Shown here piece after piece: positions 6,491-21,837 of a stretch of 41,641 bases of DNA. Each line of letters begins with the position of its first letter. Position 1 is the stretch's first letter. Below the pieces are notes generated by a model. The model had not been told where the DNA came from. It ran no database searches and was given only the letters and a program-made list of their open reading frames with translations. The stretch is from Cryobacterium sp. PH31-AA6 (GTDB taxonomy: Bacteria; Actinomycetota; Actinomycetes; Actinomycetales; Microbacteriaceae), in assembly GCF_030063195.1 (NCBI RefSeq), contig NZ_JASISS010000027.1, positions 1-41,641 on the forward strand, read 5' to 3'. Position numbers and translations under genes: made by a program.

Positions 6491-7719
6491 CAGGGGGCCA
6501 CCCGCACCTGGTACAGCTTGTCGTCGCCCGGAGCGGGGTCTCCGCGGCCATCCGTGTTGTTGCTCACAAACCACAGTGTGCCATCCGGGCCCGACACCAC
6601 GTCGCGGAGACGGCCGAAGCTGTTGACAAACCAGTCGCTCGTCTCCCCGGTGGAGGGGTCGATGCGCCAGAGGCGTGCGCCGCGCAGCGAGGCCATGAAC
6701 AGGGTGTCGTTGACAATCGCCAGGCCGCTCGGACTCGCCTCGCTCGTGCGCCACTGCTGCTCCGGGTCGCGGAAGGCGGGGTTTCCCGCCGTGCCCTCCA
6801 CGATCGGCCAGCCGTAGTTTCCGCCCGGCACGATCAGATTGAGCTCGTCCCAGGTGTTCTGGCCGAACTCGCTCGCCCAGAGTCGGCCACGCGAATCCCA
6901 GGCGATGCCCTGGGGGTTGCGGTGACCGAAGGAGTACACCAGAGTGCCGAACGGGTTGCCGGCCGGCACCGTGCCCGTCGGCGTCATCCTCAGGATCTTG
7001 CCGCCGAGCGAGCCGAGGTCCTGCGCATTGCCCGGGAGCCCCGCGTCGCCGGCCGTGGCATAGAGCATCCCGTCCGGGCCGAAGCCGAGTCGGCCGCCGT
7101 CGTGGTTGCCGGCCTTGGGGATGCCGGAGAGCACCGGCTCCGGTGCGCCCAGGCCGTAGTTGCCCGGGGTGCCGGTGAGGGGCATCCGCACGATCTGGTT
7201 GTCCTCGGCGGCCGTGAAGTAGGCGTAGACCCAGCCCGTTCCGCCGGCGGCGGCGGCGTCGGCGCTGGCCAGGAATGCCAGGCCGAGCAGGCCGCCCTCG
7301 CCTCCCGGCCGCACGCCGGCGATCGCGGCGGCGTCGCGCAGGCTGCCGTCGGGCAGCAACTCGCGCACCAGCGCGGTATCGCGTTCGCTGATCAATGTGC
7401 CGCCGGGCAGGCGCAGGATCGACCACGGCACGTCGAGGCCCGTGGCGATCACCACGGGGTCACCCACCGGATGCACGGGCAGCAGCACGCTCGGCGGCAG
7501 GCTCGCGGAGGGTGTCGGCCGGGGTAGGGCCGGGGTCTCCGTCGCGAGGGACGCACGCGGCGCGCTCGCCGAGCATCCCGCCAGCACCGCGGCCAGCAGC
7601 AGCACCGCCACCCGCCTCCCGACCCGGCTGACGGCCGTCTGGCCGTCCCGCCTTCCGCCCCGGCCGATAGCCGTCTCGCCGACCCGTCTTCCGCCCCGGT
7701 TGCCCCGCGTGCCGTTCAT
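6490..7719 (-). CDS. PQQ-dependent sugar dehydrogenase-type beta-propeller lipoprotein
   Basis: A 409-residue exported protein of the glucose/sorbosone dehydrogenase family, which oxidises sugars using pyrroloquinoline quinone outside the membrane. Family segments seen are IATGLDVPWSILRLPGG, EGGLLGLAFL, AGNHDGGRLGFGPDGMLYATAGD, GHRNPQGIAWDSRGRLWASEFGQN, and YGWPIVEG. The lipobox LAGC at about residue 49 predicts lipid anchoring. The start ATG at 7719 has GAGGTGAG upstream. This leaves an unusually long basic lead made of imperfect 12-residue repeats (NRGGRRVGETAI, GRGGRRDGQTAV) before the hydrophobic core. No PQQ synthesis genes are in the window, so cofactor supply or actual cofactor use is open. 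The SprT-like gene follows in a TGATG overlap. Confidence 0.88.
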   Translation of the reverse strand: MNGTRGNRGGRRVGETAIGRGGRRDGQTAVSRVGRRVAVLLLAAVLAGCSASAPRASLATETPALPRPTPSASLPPSVLLPVHPVGDPVVIATGLDVPWSILRLPGGTLISERDTALVRELLPDGSLRDAAAIAGVRPGGEGGLLGLAFLASADAAAAGGTGWVYAYFTAAEDNQIVRMPLTGTPGNYGLGAPEPVLSGIPKAGNHDGGRLGFGPDGMLYATAGDAGLPGNAQDLGSLGGKILRMTPTGTVPAGNPFGTLVYSFGHRNPQGIAWDSRGRLWASEFGQNTWDELNLIVPGGNYGWPIVEGTAGNPAFRDPEQQWRTSEASPSGLAIVNDTLFMASLRGARLWRIDPSTGETSDWFVNSFGRLRDVVSGPDGTLWFVSNNTDGRGDPAPGDDKLYQVRVAP

Positions 7720-7800
7720 CCGTTCTCTCACCTCGTGGTCTCCCTCGCGGGGGCGGTCGCTCACCCGCGGTGGATCCAGCATGCCCCGGATGCCCTACGG

Positions 7801-7893
7801 GCGTAACTCCTGCAGATTCTGCGCCGGTCACCGCGGTTCCGCGTGATTCCGCGGCTGCGGTTTCGGCAGCGGACGAAATTGCAGGAGTTACGC
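7801..7893. repeat. Extragenic inverted repeat, 14-bp perfect arms
   Basis: GCGTAACTCCTGCA (7801-7814) is exactly complementary to TGCAGGAGTTACGC (7880-7893). Weaker complementarity continues inward for about 8 nt. The 65-nt loop contains a smaller CCGCGG...CCGCGG pairing. The element sits between the stop of the TPR gene and the start region of the sugar dehydrogenase gene. It could end TPR transcription, or be a REP- or MITE-like dispersed element. Confidence 0.75.
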
Positions 7894-7935
7894 ACGGGGA
7901 GGCCGGGAGCCGGGAGGCCGGGTGGCGGGCCGAGG

Positions 7936-8556
7936 CTAGGGGGTTTGGCGCTGCTCGGCGATGAACGACTCGACCACGGCAACGGCGATCAGCGCGCTCT
8001 CCAGGTGCTCCGAGGATGCTCCCGCCTTCTCGCGCAGGAACACGGCGGCCGTGAAATCGGCCAGCGCGGCCTCGAGATCGCCCTGCTCGAAGTAGACCTT
8101 GCCCCGGTTCTCTCTGGCGAACGCGGCGACGCCCGCCCACTCGTGGGTTTCCGACTCCAGCACGCAGTGGGTGAGTTCCGCGGCAGCCTCGTCGAGCTTG
8201 CCCTGGAACTGCTGCACCTGGGCGCGACGGATGCGACTGGCCGCGAGTTCTTCCCGCGACCCCGTGAACCGCGCCTGGCGCAACGCGGTGTTGGCGGTGT
8301 CCCAGGCCTCGTCGAGGCGGCCGGTCAGTCGGAGCAGGGCGATCTTCTCGTTGAGGGCGGAGAGACTGCGAAGCTCGCCGAGTTCGTCGAGGCGGAGTCC
8401 GGCGGCACGGAGATCGACTTTTTCACGCAGGGTGACGGCGTCGTAGCCAATGATGATGGGCAGGGTGTAGTCCTGAAACGAGGGCGGCCGGGGCGTGCCG
8501 CGGGTGAAAACGGGTCTGGTCCAGAATAGCCCGGCAACGATGCCCGCCGCCCCCAT
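7936..8556 (-). CDS. Tetratricopeptide-repeat-like protein
   Basis: A 206-residue protein made of paired helices. Repeats such as ALNEKIALLRLTGRLDEAWD, RRAQVQQFQGKLDEAAAEL and NRGKVYFEQGDLEAALADF carry the TPR spacing of small and large hydrophobic residues, so it probably mediates protein-protein contacts. The ATG at 8556 is the only conventional start downstream of a non-coding, palindrome-rich stretch. There is no ribosome binding site, and the first 35 residues look less like coding sequence, so the start is uncertain. An AGAATA at 8523-8528 (TATTCT on the gene strand) might be a -10 for a shorter form, but no proper start codon follows it. Function is unknown. Confidence 0.65.
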   Translation of the reverse strand: MGAAGIVAGLFWTRPVFTRGTPRPPSFQDYTLPIIIGYDAVTLREKVDLRAAGLRLDELGELRSLSALNEKIALLRLTGRLDEAWDTANTALRQARFTGSREELAASRIRRAQVQQFQGKLDEAAAELTHCVLESETHEWAGVAAFARENRGKVYFEQGDLEAALADFTAAVFLREKAGASSEHLESALIAVAVVESFIAEQRQTP

Positions 8557-8829
8557 GTCGGGGTGTTTTGCCCGCCGCCCCGGCCCGCACCGCCCGGGGT
8601 TCGAGCCCGGCCCCACCGGCGTTCCCAGTGGCAAACTCAGGAGATCCCGGATGTCGCCGCGCGGCGCCCGCGTCGTTCCGGCGCTCCGGAGAGGACTCGG
8701 TCCCGGATTTCCTGAGTGGGCCACGCAGGCCGCGCGCGTCACCTGGGCGGGCCCGCAGGGAGGCCCGGTGATCGGGTTATCAACAGGAAAGCTGAGCTAT
8801 CCACAAGGATTGTGGAATCTCGGTCCGGC
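8557..8829. other. Non-coding gap with an inverted repeat and DnaA-box-like 9-mers
   Basis: No convincing gene is seen. CTCAGGAGATCCCGGA (8636-8651) and TCCCGGATTTCCTGAG (8701-8716) are 14/16 complementary. TTATCAACA (8777-8785) and CTATCCACA (8797-8805) each differ by one base from the DnaA box TTATCCACA and start 20 bp apart. A T-arm-like hairpin (8594-8610) is present without a tRNA around it. Confidence 0.5.
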
Positions 8830-9699
8830 TCAGTTGCCGATCTGGAAGACCGTGCGGCCCGGCAGCGGCGACGGGGTGGCCGTCGCATCCGTGGTCACGA
8901 CGGCGCTGGCCATGAATTGCTGCAGGTCTGCGCCGTCGACCACCTTGGACGGATGCGGCCCACCGGCGAGCAGGCGCGAGACCCAGCTCAGATCGATCGG
9001 GGTGTGCGCGGCGACGAAGACGATGTTGCCGAACCTGCGCCCCTTGAGCACCTGCGTCTCCGCCAGCCCGAGCACGTGGTCGAAGACCGCGGAGAGCGTC
9101 GCGGCCTGGTTGCGGGCAAAGGCGAGGCCGGGCCCGTCGGCGACGTTGACCACCACGACGCCGCGGGGGCTGAGCAGCGGCGCAACGAGCTCATAGAATT
9201 CGCGGCTGGTCACGTGCGCCGGGGTGCGCGCCCCGGAGAAGATGTCCACCACCACCAGATCGACGGATCCCTGCAGGCCGGCGGGCAGTTTGCCGAGCAC
9301 CTCCCGGGCGTCGCCGTGACGCACGCGCAGCTGGGCGCGCTTGTCCCACGGCAGCTCGGCGCGCACGAAGTCGATCAGATCGCTCTCCAACTCGACGACC
9401 TGCTGGCGGGAACCGGGGCGGGTCGCCTCGACGTAGCGGGGGAGCGTCAGGGCGCCGGCGCCGAGATGGACCGCAGTGATCGGCTCGCCGACCTCGCCGA
9501 TCAGATCGATCACGTGGCCGATCCGCTGCACGTACTCGAAGAACAGCTCGTCGGGGTGGTCGACGTTGACGTGCGACTGGGGTGTGCCGTCCACGATCAG
9601 GTTGAAACTGCCGGGGGTGAACCGGTCGGGCTCGATCACGGCCAGGTGCCCGCTGAGTTTCAACGTGACCGACGGATGCTGCGCTTCAACCCTGCTCAT
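8830..9699 (-). CDS. Spermidine-synthase-like (polyamine aminopropyltransferase fold) protein
   Basis: A 289-residue cytoplasmic protein with a Rossmann methyltransferase-like core. SHVNVDHPDELFFEYVQRI precedes the nucleotide-binding glycine loop VHLGAGALTLPRY (about 97-109); then come VVELESDLIDF, the acidic DLVVVDIFSGARTP and a C-terminal segment FGNIVFVAAHTPI. Such actinobacterial proteins are often annotated as spermidine synthase or as fused-MFS relatives, but the usual DGxxQ and DDG active-site motifs are not clear. The call is therefore to the fold, not the reaction. The start ATG is 6 nt from CAGACT, the same arrangement as the SRPBCC gene, so a leaderless mRNA is likely. Confidence 0.8.
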   Translation of the reverse strand: MSRVEAQHPSVTLKLSGHLAVIEPDRFTPGSFNLIVDGTPQSHVNVDHPDELFFEYVQRIGHVIDLIGEVGEPITAVHLGAGALTLPRYVEATRPGSRQQVVELESDLIDFVRAELPWDKRAQLRVRHGDAREVLGKLPAGLQGSVDLVVVDIFSGARTPAHVTSREFYELVAPLLSPRGVVVVNVADGPGLAFARNQAATLSAVFDHVLGLAETQVLKGRRFGNIVFVAAHTPIDLSWVSRLLAGGPHPSKVVDGADLQQFMASAVVTTDATATPSPLPGRTVFQIGN

Positions 9700-9735
9700 C
9701 CCCCCAGTCTGCGCCCAACCCCAGCCCCATCCCGA

Positions 9736-9798
9736 CCGCGAAAGTGCAGTTTTGGCCCCTTCGCGGAGTCCATGGGGGCGAAAAGTGCACTCTCGCGG
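9736..9798. repeat. Extragenic palindrome upstream of the rpoB promoter
   Basis: The 24-nt arms (9736-9759 and 9775-9798) match at 21 of 24 positions around a 15-nt loop, each arm containing GCGAAAnTGCA-like sequence. No T run follows. It lies between the divergent spermidine-synthase-like gene and rpoB and looks like a REP-type element. I believe similar palindromes recur in Microbacteriaceae intergenic DNA (memory, unchecked). Confidence 0.8.
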
Positions 9799-9850
9799 TG
9801 ACGGCGAAAATGGGTTATACCTGAGAATTCCGGGAAGGTCAAGATTGAGC

Positions 9851-9879
9851 TAGACACGGCGTGGGAAAGCGCCTATGCT
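9851..9879 (+). promoter_or_regulatory. rpoBC promoter
   Basis: TAGACA (9851-9856) and TATGCT (9874-9879) are separated by 17 bp, each one or two bases from the sigma-70 consensus. The start would be near 9886, giving a leader of about 180 nt before rpoB. The rest of the 370-nt gap from 9700 contains the palindrome above and no recognisable gene. Confidence 0.6.
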
Positions 9880-10069
9880 TGATCTTTGCGCTCCCAGACA
9901 AATCTCTGCCTTCATATTGCGGTCGGCTTTGCGTGCTCAAGCCACCTTGAGGCATACCTCGGTTCAGTTATATCAGCGGGTTCAGATATACAGAGGGTCT
10001 GTGGAGTTCGTACTCGGTATTCATTACTAACAGTGACTAGACCTGACGGGGTCCACGGAGGTTATTTCC

Positions 10070-13564
<3,495 letters not shown>

Positions 13565-13609
13565 GGCCGGACGATGACGAATACTTCGAATACTGTCCAA
13601 GGAGAGAAA

Positions 13610-17506
<3,897 letters not shown>

Positions 17507-17525
17507 CGTTCGCTAGCAACCACGG

Positions 17526-17560
17526 ATGGCCCCCTGCTTCGGCAGGGGGCCATTCGTCAT
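17526..17560 (+). terminator. Rho-independent terminator of rpoBC
   Basis: ATGGCCCCCTGC (17526-17537) pairs perfectly with GCAGGGGGCCAT (17542-17553) around a stable TTCG tetraloop, followed by TCGTCATT. It starts 20 nt after the rpoC stop. Confidence 0.9.
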
Positions 17561-17570
17561 TAACCGTCGC

Positions 17571-17592
17571 GGTGGTCGAGCCTGTCGAGACC
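17571..17592. repeat. Copy of the dispersed 22-bp repeat (core TCGAGCCTGTCGAGA)
   Basis: This copy lies between the rpoC terminator and the 3' end of the histidine kinase gene. It is 21/22 identical, in reverse orientation, to 35957-35978, and 20/22 identical to 41485-41506. The same core is multiplied at 23431-23574. Confidence 0.85.
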
Positions 17593-17613
17593 CCCCGCCG
17601 CCCGAGAGCGCCC

Positions 17614-19098
17614 CTACGGCCTGGCCGCAAAGGTGACGGATGCCTCGAGCCCGCCCCCCGGGCGTCGCTCCAGCCGCACCGTAGCCCGGCTCGCTCTCGC
17701 CAACTGGGCTACGATCGCGAGGCCGAGCCCGTTGCCCAGAGCGTCGGAGTCAGCCCGCCAGAACCGGTCGAACGCCCGGGCGCAGTCCTCGTCGGAGAGA
17801 CCCGGCCCGCGGTCGAGCACAGCGACCCGCCAGGCCGCCCCGGCCGCGGCGACCCGCACGACGATGTCATTCCCGACCCCGTCGGTGCTCGTGCTCACCG
17901 ACAGCGCGTTGTCCACGAAATTGTCGATGATCTGCTCCGGGGCAGTGGCGATCGCGGTCACCCGCGCGCGTTCCGGACCTTCGTAGCGGATGCCCAATCC
18001 CAATTCCTGGGCGAGCGGCTGCCAATGCTCCACCCGCTCCCGCGCCACCCGTGCCACGTCGAATTTGACGACGGGCGCGGCCCGGGACTCCGAGCGGCTG
18101 AGCATCAGGATTCCCTCAATGATGGAGCCGAGCCGGTCAGCCTCCGCTTCGGCGGCCGCGAGCCGTTCAATCGCCGCGCCGGTCGAAACCGAACCGGTGC
18201 CGCGCACGGTGCCGTTGCCGGTGCCCCCGGACGCTGCGGACTCCTCGAGCAGTTCCCGGGCGCCTTCGAGCCGCAGACGCAGGGCGGTGAGTGGCGTTCG
18301 CAGCTGGTGCGAGGCATCGGCGGCGAATCTGCGCTGCTGTTCGATCAGGGCTTCCAGACGCGTGGCCATCCGGTTGAACGACACGGACAGCGAGCGGATC
18401 TCTGGCGCCCCGGACAGTTCGTCCGCGCGGGCATCGAGGTCCCCGTCGGCCAGTCGCTCGGTGGCTTGTTGCAGGCGCTTCAGCCGGCGGGTGACCCTCG
18501 CCGAAAAAATGAACCCGACGATGCCGGCCAGCACCACAGTCGTCAGCGCAACCACACCGAGCACACCGATCTGCCGGGCGACGGCATCCGCCACGACCTG
18601 TTCGGGAAAGGTCAGGCGCACGGCACCGATGACCTTCTGACCGTTGACGACCGGCACGGTCACATAGAGCAGATCGATCTGCAGGGTGTCCGAGTATCGG
18701 TGACCTGAGGTGATCTGTCCGCCCAAGGCGCCCGCGATCTCGGGCCGGGAGAGATACGAGTCGCCGACAATCGACTGGTCATCGTCGCTGGTGACGATGG
18801 CGATGCCGTCGGTGTTCACGATGACCACGCGTGCCCCGCCGGAGTCTCGGTAGCGGCGCGCCGCCGCGGTGAGGGCCGCAGCCTCGCTGGCCATGTCCTT
18901 CGCTGCCGTCGCGTCGGGCGGCACCGTCGTTTCCAGGGTTTCCTCGCTCCGTCCGGCGAGCACGAACGCGTCCCGCTCGAGCGACGTCACCAGCCGGTCG
19001 GTCTCGACCTGCCGCAGGTAGCCGCTGAGCGGAATGTCCTGCACGAGCAGCACGAGCAGGGCGATCCCCATCAGCGCCGCCATGAACCGCCACCTCAT
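17614..19098 (-). CDS. Sensor histidine kinase, two-component system
   Basis: A 494-residue membrane sensor. An N-terminal membrane segment (about 4-24) and a second (FSARV-proximal, about 195-220) bracket an extracytoplasmic domain of about 170 residues with cache-like features: ARVVIVNTDGIAIVTS, then VPVVNGQKVIGAVRL. A HAMP-like linker follows, then the dimerisation H-box DASHQLRTPLTALRLRLEG, N-box EQIIDNFVDNALSV, G1 DRGPGLSDED and G2 GNGLGLAIV. A Gly/Ser/Thr-rich insert interrupts the helices after the H-box. The start ATG overlaps the TGA of the response regulator gene (ATGA). The longer upstream frame lies inside the regulator and is not used. The signal sensed is unknown; the neighbouring divergent redox genes are the natural candidates for regulation. 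Confidence 0.93.
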   Translation of the reverse strand: MRWRFMAALMGIALLVLLVQDIPLSGYLRQVETDRLVTSLERDAFVLAGRSEETLETTVPPDATAAKDMASEAAALTAAARRYRDSGGARVVIVNTDGIAIVTSDDDQSIVGDSYLSRPEIAGALGGQITSGHRYSDTLQIDLLYVTVPVVNGQKVIGAVRLTFPEQVVADAVARQIGVLGVVALTTVVLAGIVGFIFSARVTRRLKRLQQATERLADGDLDARADELSGAPEIRSLSVSFNRMATRLEALIEQQRRFAADASHQLRTPLTALRLRLEGARELLEESAASGGTGNGTVRGTGSVSTGAAIERLAAAEAEADRLGSIIEGILMLSRSESRAAPVVKFDVARVARERVEHWQPLAQELGLGIRYEGPERARVTAIATAPEQIIDNFVDNALSVSTSTDGVGNDIVVRVAAAGAAWRVAVLDRGPGLSDEDCARAFDRFWRADSDALGNGLGLAIVAQLARASRATVRLERRPGGGLEASVTFAARP

Positions 19099-19814
19099 TC
19101 GGGCGTGCCGAACCGGAAGCCCACCCCCCGCACCGATTCGATCCAACCGGGGTTGCCGAGCTTCTTGCGGATGGCCGCCACGTGAGCGTCCAGGGTCTTC
19201 GTCGTGCCGTGCCAGGTCGTCTCCCACACATCGTGCAGGATGTCCGCGCGCCGGTGAACGGCGCCGGCATCGCCCGAGAGGTAGACGAGCAGGTCGAATT
19301 CGGTCGGGGTGAAGTAGATCACCGTGCCCGCGAGCGACACCCGCTGGGAACGCGTGTCGATGATCAGGGAACCCAGCACTCGTTCAGTCGTGCCTGCGTC
19401 CTCGGCCGAGACGCCATCTGCCCCGACTTCGCCCGCACCCGGCACACCGGCATGGGCGACGGTGCGCCTCGAGACCGCACGGATGCGCGCGACCAGTTCG
19501 CGCATCCCGAACGGCTTCACCACGTAGTCGTCGGCGCCCATTTCGAGAGCGACCACCCGGTCGATCTCATCGTCGCGCGCGCTCACCACGATGATGGGGG
19601 TCTGCGACGATGCCCGGATGCTCCGGCACACCTCGCTGCCGTCCATATCGGGCAGCCCGAGGTCGAGCAGCACGAGGTCAGGCTCGAACGTCGCCATCGC
19701 GGTGAGGGCAGCGTGGCCGGTCTCGACGTGAAGGGACTCGAACGCCGCCATCGACAGGCCGTCGATTATCCCGGACGCCACCGGGCCGTCGTCTTCGACC
19801 ACGAGAACTCGCAT
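19095..19814 (-). CDS. OmpR/PhoB-family response regulator
   Basis: A 239-residue DNA-binding regulator. The receiver domain shows the acidic pair in MRVLVVEDDG, the phospho-acceptor Asp in LVLLDLGLPDMDG and the Lys in YVVKPFG. After a 30-residue Gly/Ala/Glu linker, the winged-helix domain includes FTPTEFDLLVYLSGDAG, HDVWE, KTLDAHVAAIRKKLG and the terminal IESVRGVGFRFG. The ATG at 19814 is preceded 6 nt upstream by CACAAT, again leaderless in style; the 20 extra upstream codons are not supported. It is the first gene of a two-gene operon with the kinase and is divergent from the secreted-protein, ApbE and reductase genes. Confidence 0.95.
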   Translation of the reverse strand: MRVLVVEDDGPVASGIIDGLSMAAFESLHVETGHAALTAMATFEPDLVLLDLGLPDMDGSEVCRSIRASSQTPIIVVSARDDEIDRVVALEMGADDYVVKPFGMRELVARIRAVSRRTVAHAGVPGAGEVGADGVSAEDAGTTERVLGSLIIDTRSQRVSLAGTVIYFTPTEFDLLVYLSGDAGAVHRRADILHDVWETTWHGTTKTLDAHVAAIRKKLGNPGWIESVRGVGFRFGTPE

Positions 19815-19868
19815 GACACCATTGTGCCGCCGCGGGCTCGAACTCCGCCCACGAACGCGTGCGAATCC

Positions 19869-19883
19869 TGTCAATCTTTGACA
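19869..19883. promoter_or_regulatory. Palindrome TGTCAA-TCT-TTGACA in a divergent promoter region
   Basis: A perfect 6-bp inverted repeat lies between the response regulator (start 19814) and the divergent gene at 19938. TTGACA could serve as a -35, but the only good -10 candidate, TATCTT at 19906-19911, is 22 bp away. An operator for the neighbouring regulator is possible. Confidence 0.35.
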
Positions 19884-19937
19884 AGTCTTGGATGTTCGAG
19901 GGCCCTATCTTTGCTCGCGACTTCTTAGCGTGGAAAC

Positions 19938-20355
19938 ATGAAATCCCAGGCACTCACCATCCTGTCCATCATCGGTGTGTTCGGCACGGGCCTCACCGCC
20001 ATGGCCGTCAACTCGGACGCGCTCTCATCGGCAGTTCAGTCCCCGGTCGGGAAGACCTCTGAGTCGTTGCTTCTCACGCCCACCGACGACTCGACCGATA
20101 CGGCCAAGCCCGACGCGTCGGCGACCGAGATTCCCCTTCCGGCCGATGCCGTCGCTCCCGGCGACGAGGGCGACGCGGGCGAGCCCAGCGCGCAGCCCTC
20201 CACCGGGTCGACGGGAACCGAATCCGGGAGCGACGACGCCGCTCGCCCGGCCCCCGTTCCGGTCGCCCCGGCCGTGGCCCCCGTTCGCACCGCCACCCCC
20301 CACGTCGAAGGCAGCGAACCGCACGAAACAGAGACGCCCGAGCCCGGAGAGACGC

Positions 20356-20372
<17 letters not shown>
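19938..20372 (+). CDS. Small acidic secreted or membrane-anchored protein
   Basis: A 144-residue protein with an N-terminal hydrophobic segment (about 4-24, ALTILSIIGVFGTGLTAMAV) that is either a signal peptide or an anchor. A disordered Asp/Glu/Ser/Thr/Pro-rich tail follows, ending in GETHEKDD. No domain is recognised and there is no cysteine, so it cannot bind haem or iron-sulfur by Cys ligands. Its 3' end overlaps the next gene by 17 bp, placing it first in a probable operon with the Ala/Pro-rich protein, ApbE and the reductase fusion. It may be a cell-surface accessory of that redox system (inference from position). Confidence 0.75.
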
Positions 20373-20844
<472 letters not shown>

Positions 20845-20847
20845 CCC

Positions 20848-21837
20848 ATGGCGGCCGACTCCATCGCCCGCAGCGCCCTCCTGGCCGCGTTCATCGAGAC
20901 AGGAACGCTCCCGGGGGTGAGCACGCGGACCGTAACACTGATGGGTGGGCGAGCGTCCTTCATGCTGGTCGGCGCATCCGCCGATCTGATGGATGACCTC
21001 GTCGACCACGCCAACCTGCTGGAGCGACTGTGGAGCCGGTTCCTCCCGAACAGCGACGTCTCCCGGTTGAATGCCGCCGAGGGCGCCCCCGTCACCGTCG
21101 ACCCGCACACGGTTCGGCTGATCGAGGCCATGCTCGAGGGAGCGCTGGTGACCGGGGGCGACTACGACGCGACCCTGTTGCCGGACGTTCTCGCGGCCGG
21201 CTACCGGGCATCCGTCCTTGATACCGCACGGGTCACCGTGCTCCCGACGTCGGCGGTCACGCCCGGGAATCTTTCCGGTGTACTGATCGAGAACGGAGCC
21301 CCGCACAGGGGCCCGATCGTCACCTTGCCGCTCGGAACCACCATCGATCCTGGTGGCATCGGCAAGGGCCTGGCCGCCGACCTCCTCTGCGCGTTCGCGC
21401 TTCGCGCGGGCGCGTGGGGCGCCCTCGCGGAACTCGGCGGGGACATCGTCGTCGCCGGCCAGGCGCCCGACAGGGTCGCCTGGCGGCTCGGCGTCGAGAA
21501 CCCGCTCGACCCCACCGAACACTCCGCAGTCGTGCGTCTCGCCGAGGGGGCGCTCGTCACCTCGAGCCAGCGAAAGCGACGATTCCCCAACCCGTCCTCC
21601 CCGGGCAGCCGCCACCACCTCGTCGACCCCCGAACCCACGACAGCGCGACCACCCGGGTGCAGACCGTGTCGGTCATCGCCGCGACCGGCTCCCGCGCCG
21701 AGGCCCTCACCAAGCCCGGCTTTCTCCGCCCGCCCGACGACTTCCTGGCCTGGCTGCCGACGGTCGGCGCCGCGGGCCTCATCATCGACGACCGGGGGAT
21801 CGCCACGACGTCCACGAACTGGGAGCAGTACGCATGA
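20848..21837 (+). CDS. apbE: FAD:protein FMN transferase (ApbE family)
   Basis: A 329-residue enzyme that attaches FMN through a phosphoester to Thr or Ser of exported flavoproteins. Family features seen are an early helix LLERLWSRFLPNSDVSRLNAAEG, the magnesium and FAD site region TIDPGGIGKGLAADLL with AELGGDIVVAG, and the HHLVDPRT segment followed by VQTVSVIAATGSRAEALTK. No signal peptide or lipobox is visible, so it may act in the cytoplasm or rely on another route, which is unusual for targets outside the membrane. GGAGG lies 7 nt before the ATG. Its TGA overlaps the ATG of the reductase fusion (ATGA). No typical substrate (FMN_bind domain) is in the window. Confidence 0.93.
   Translation: MAADSIARSALLAAFIETGTLPGVSTRTVTLMGGRASFMLVGASADLMDDLVDHANLLERLWSRFLPNSDVSRLNAAEGAPVTVDPHTVRLIEAMLEGALVTGGDYDATLLPDVLAAGYRASVLDTARVTVLPTSAVTPGNLSGVLIENGAPHRGPIVTLPLGTTIDPGGIGKGLAADLLCAFALRAGAWGALAELGGDIVVAGQAPDRVAWRLGVENPLDPTEHSAVVRLAEGALVTSSQRKRRFPNPSSPGSRHHLVDPRTHDSATTRVQTVSVIAATGSRAEALTKPGFLRPPDDFLAWLPTVGAAGLIIDDRGIATTSTNWEQYA

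Noticed and set aside
8560..8620. A tRNA-like T arm (CCGGG-GTTCGAG-CCCGG)
   Set aside because: No D arm, anticodon arm or acceptor pairing can be built around it on either strand.
17572..18708. A 378-codon plus-strand open frame opposite the histidine kinase
   Set aside because: The kinase on the other strand has all catalytic boxes; this frame is its shadow.
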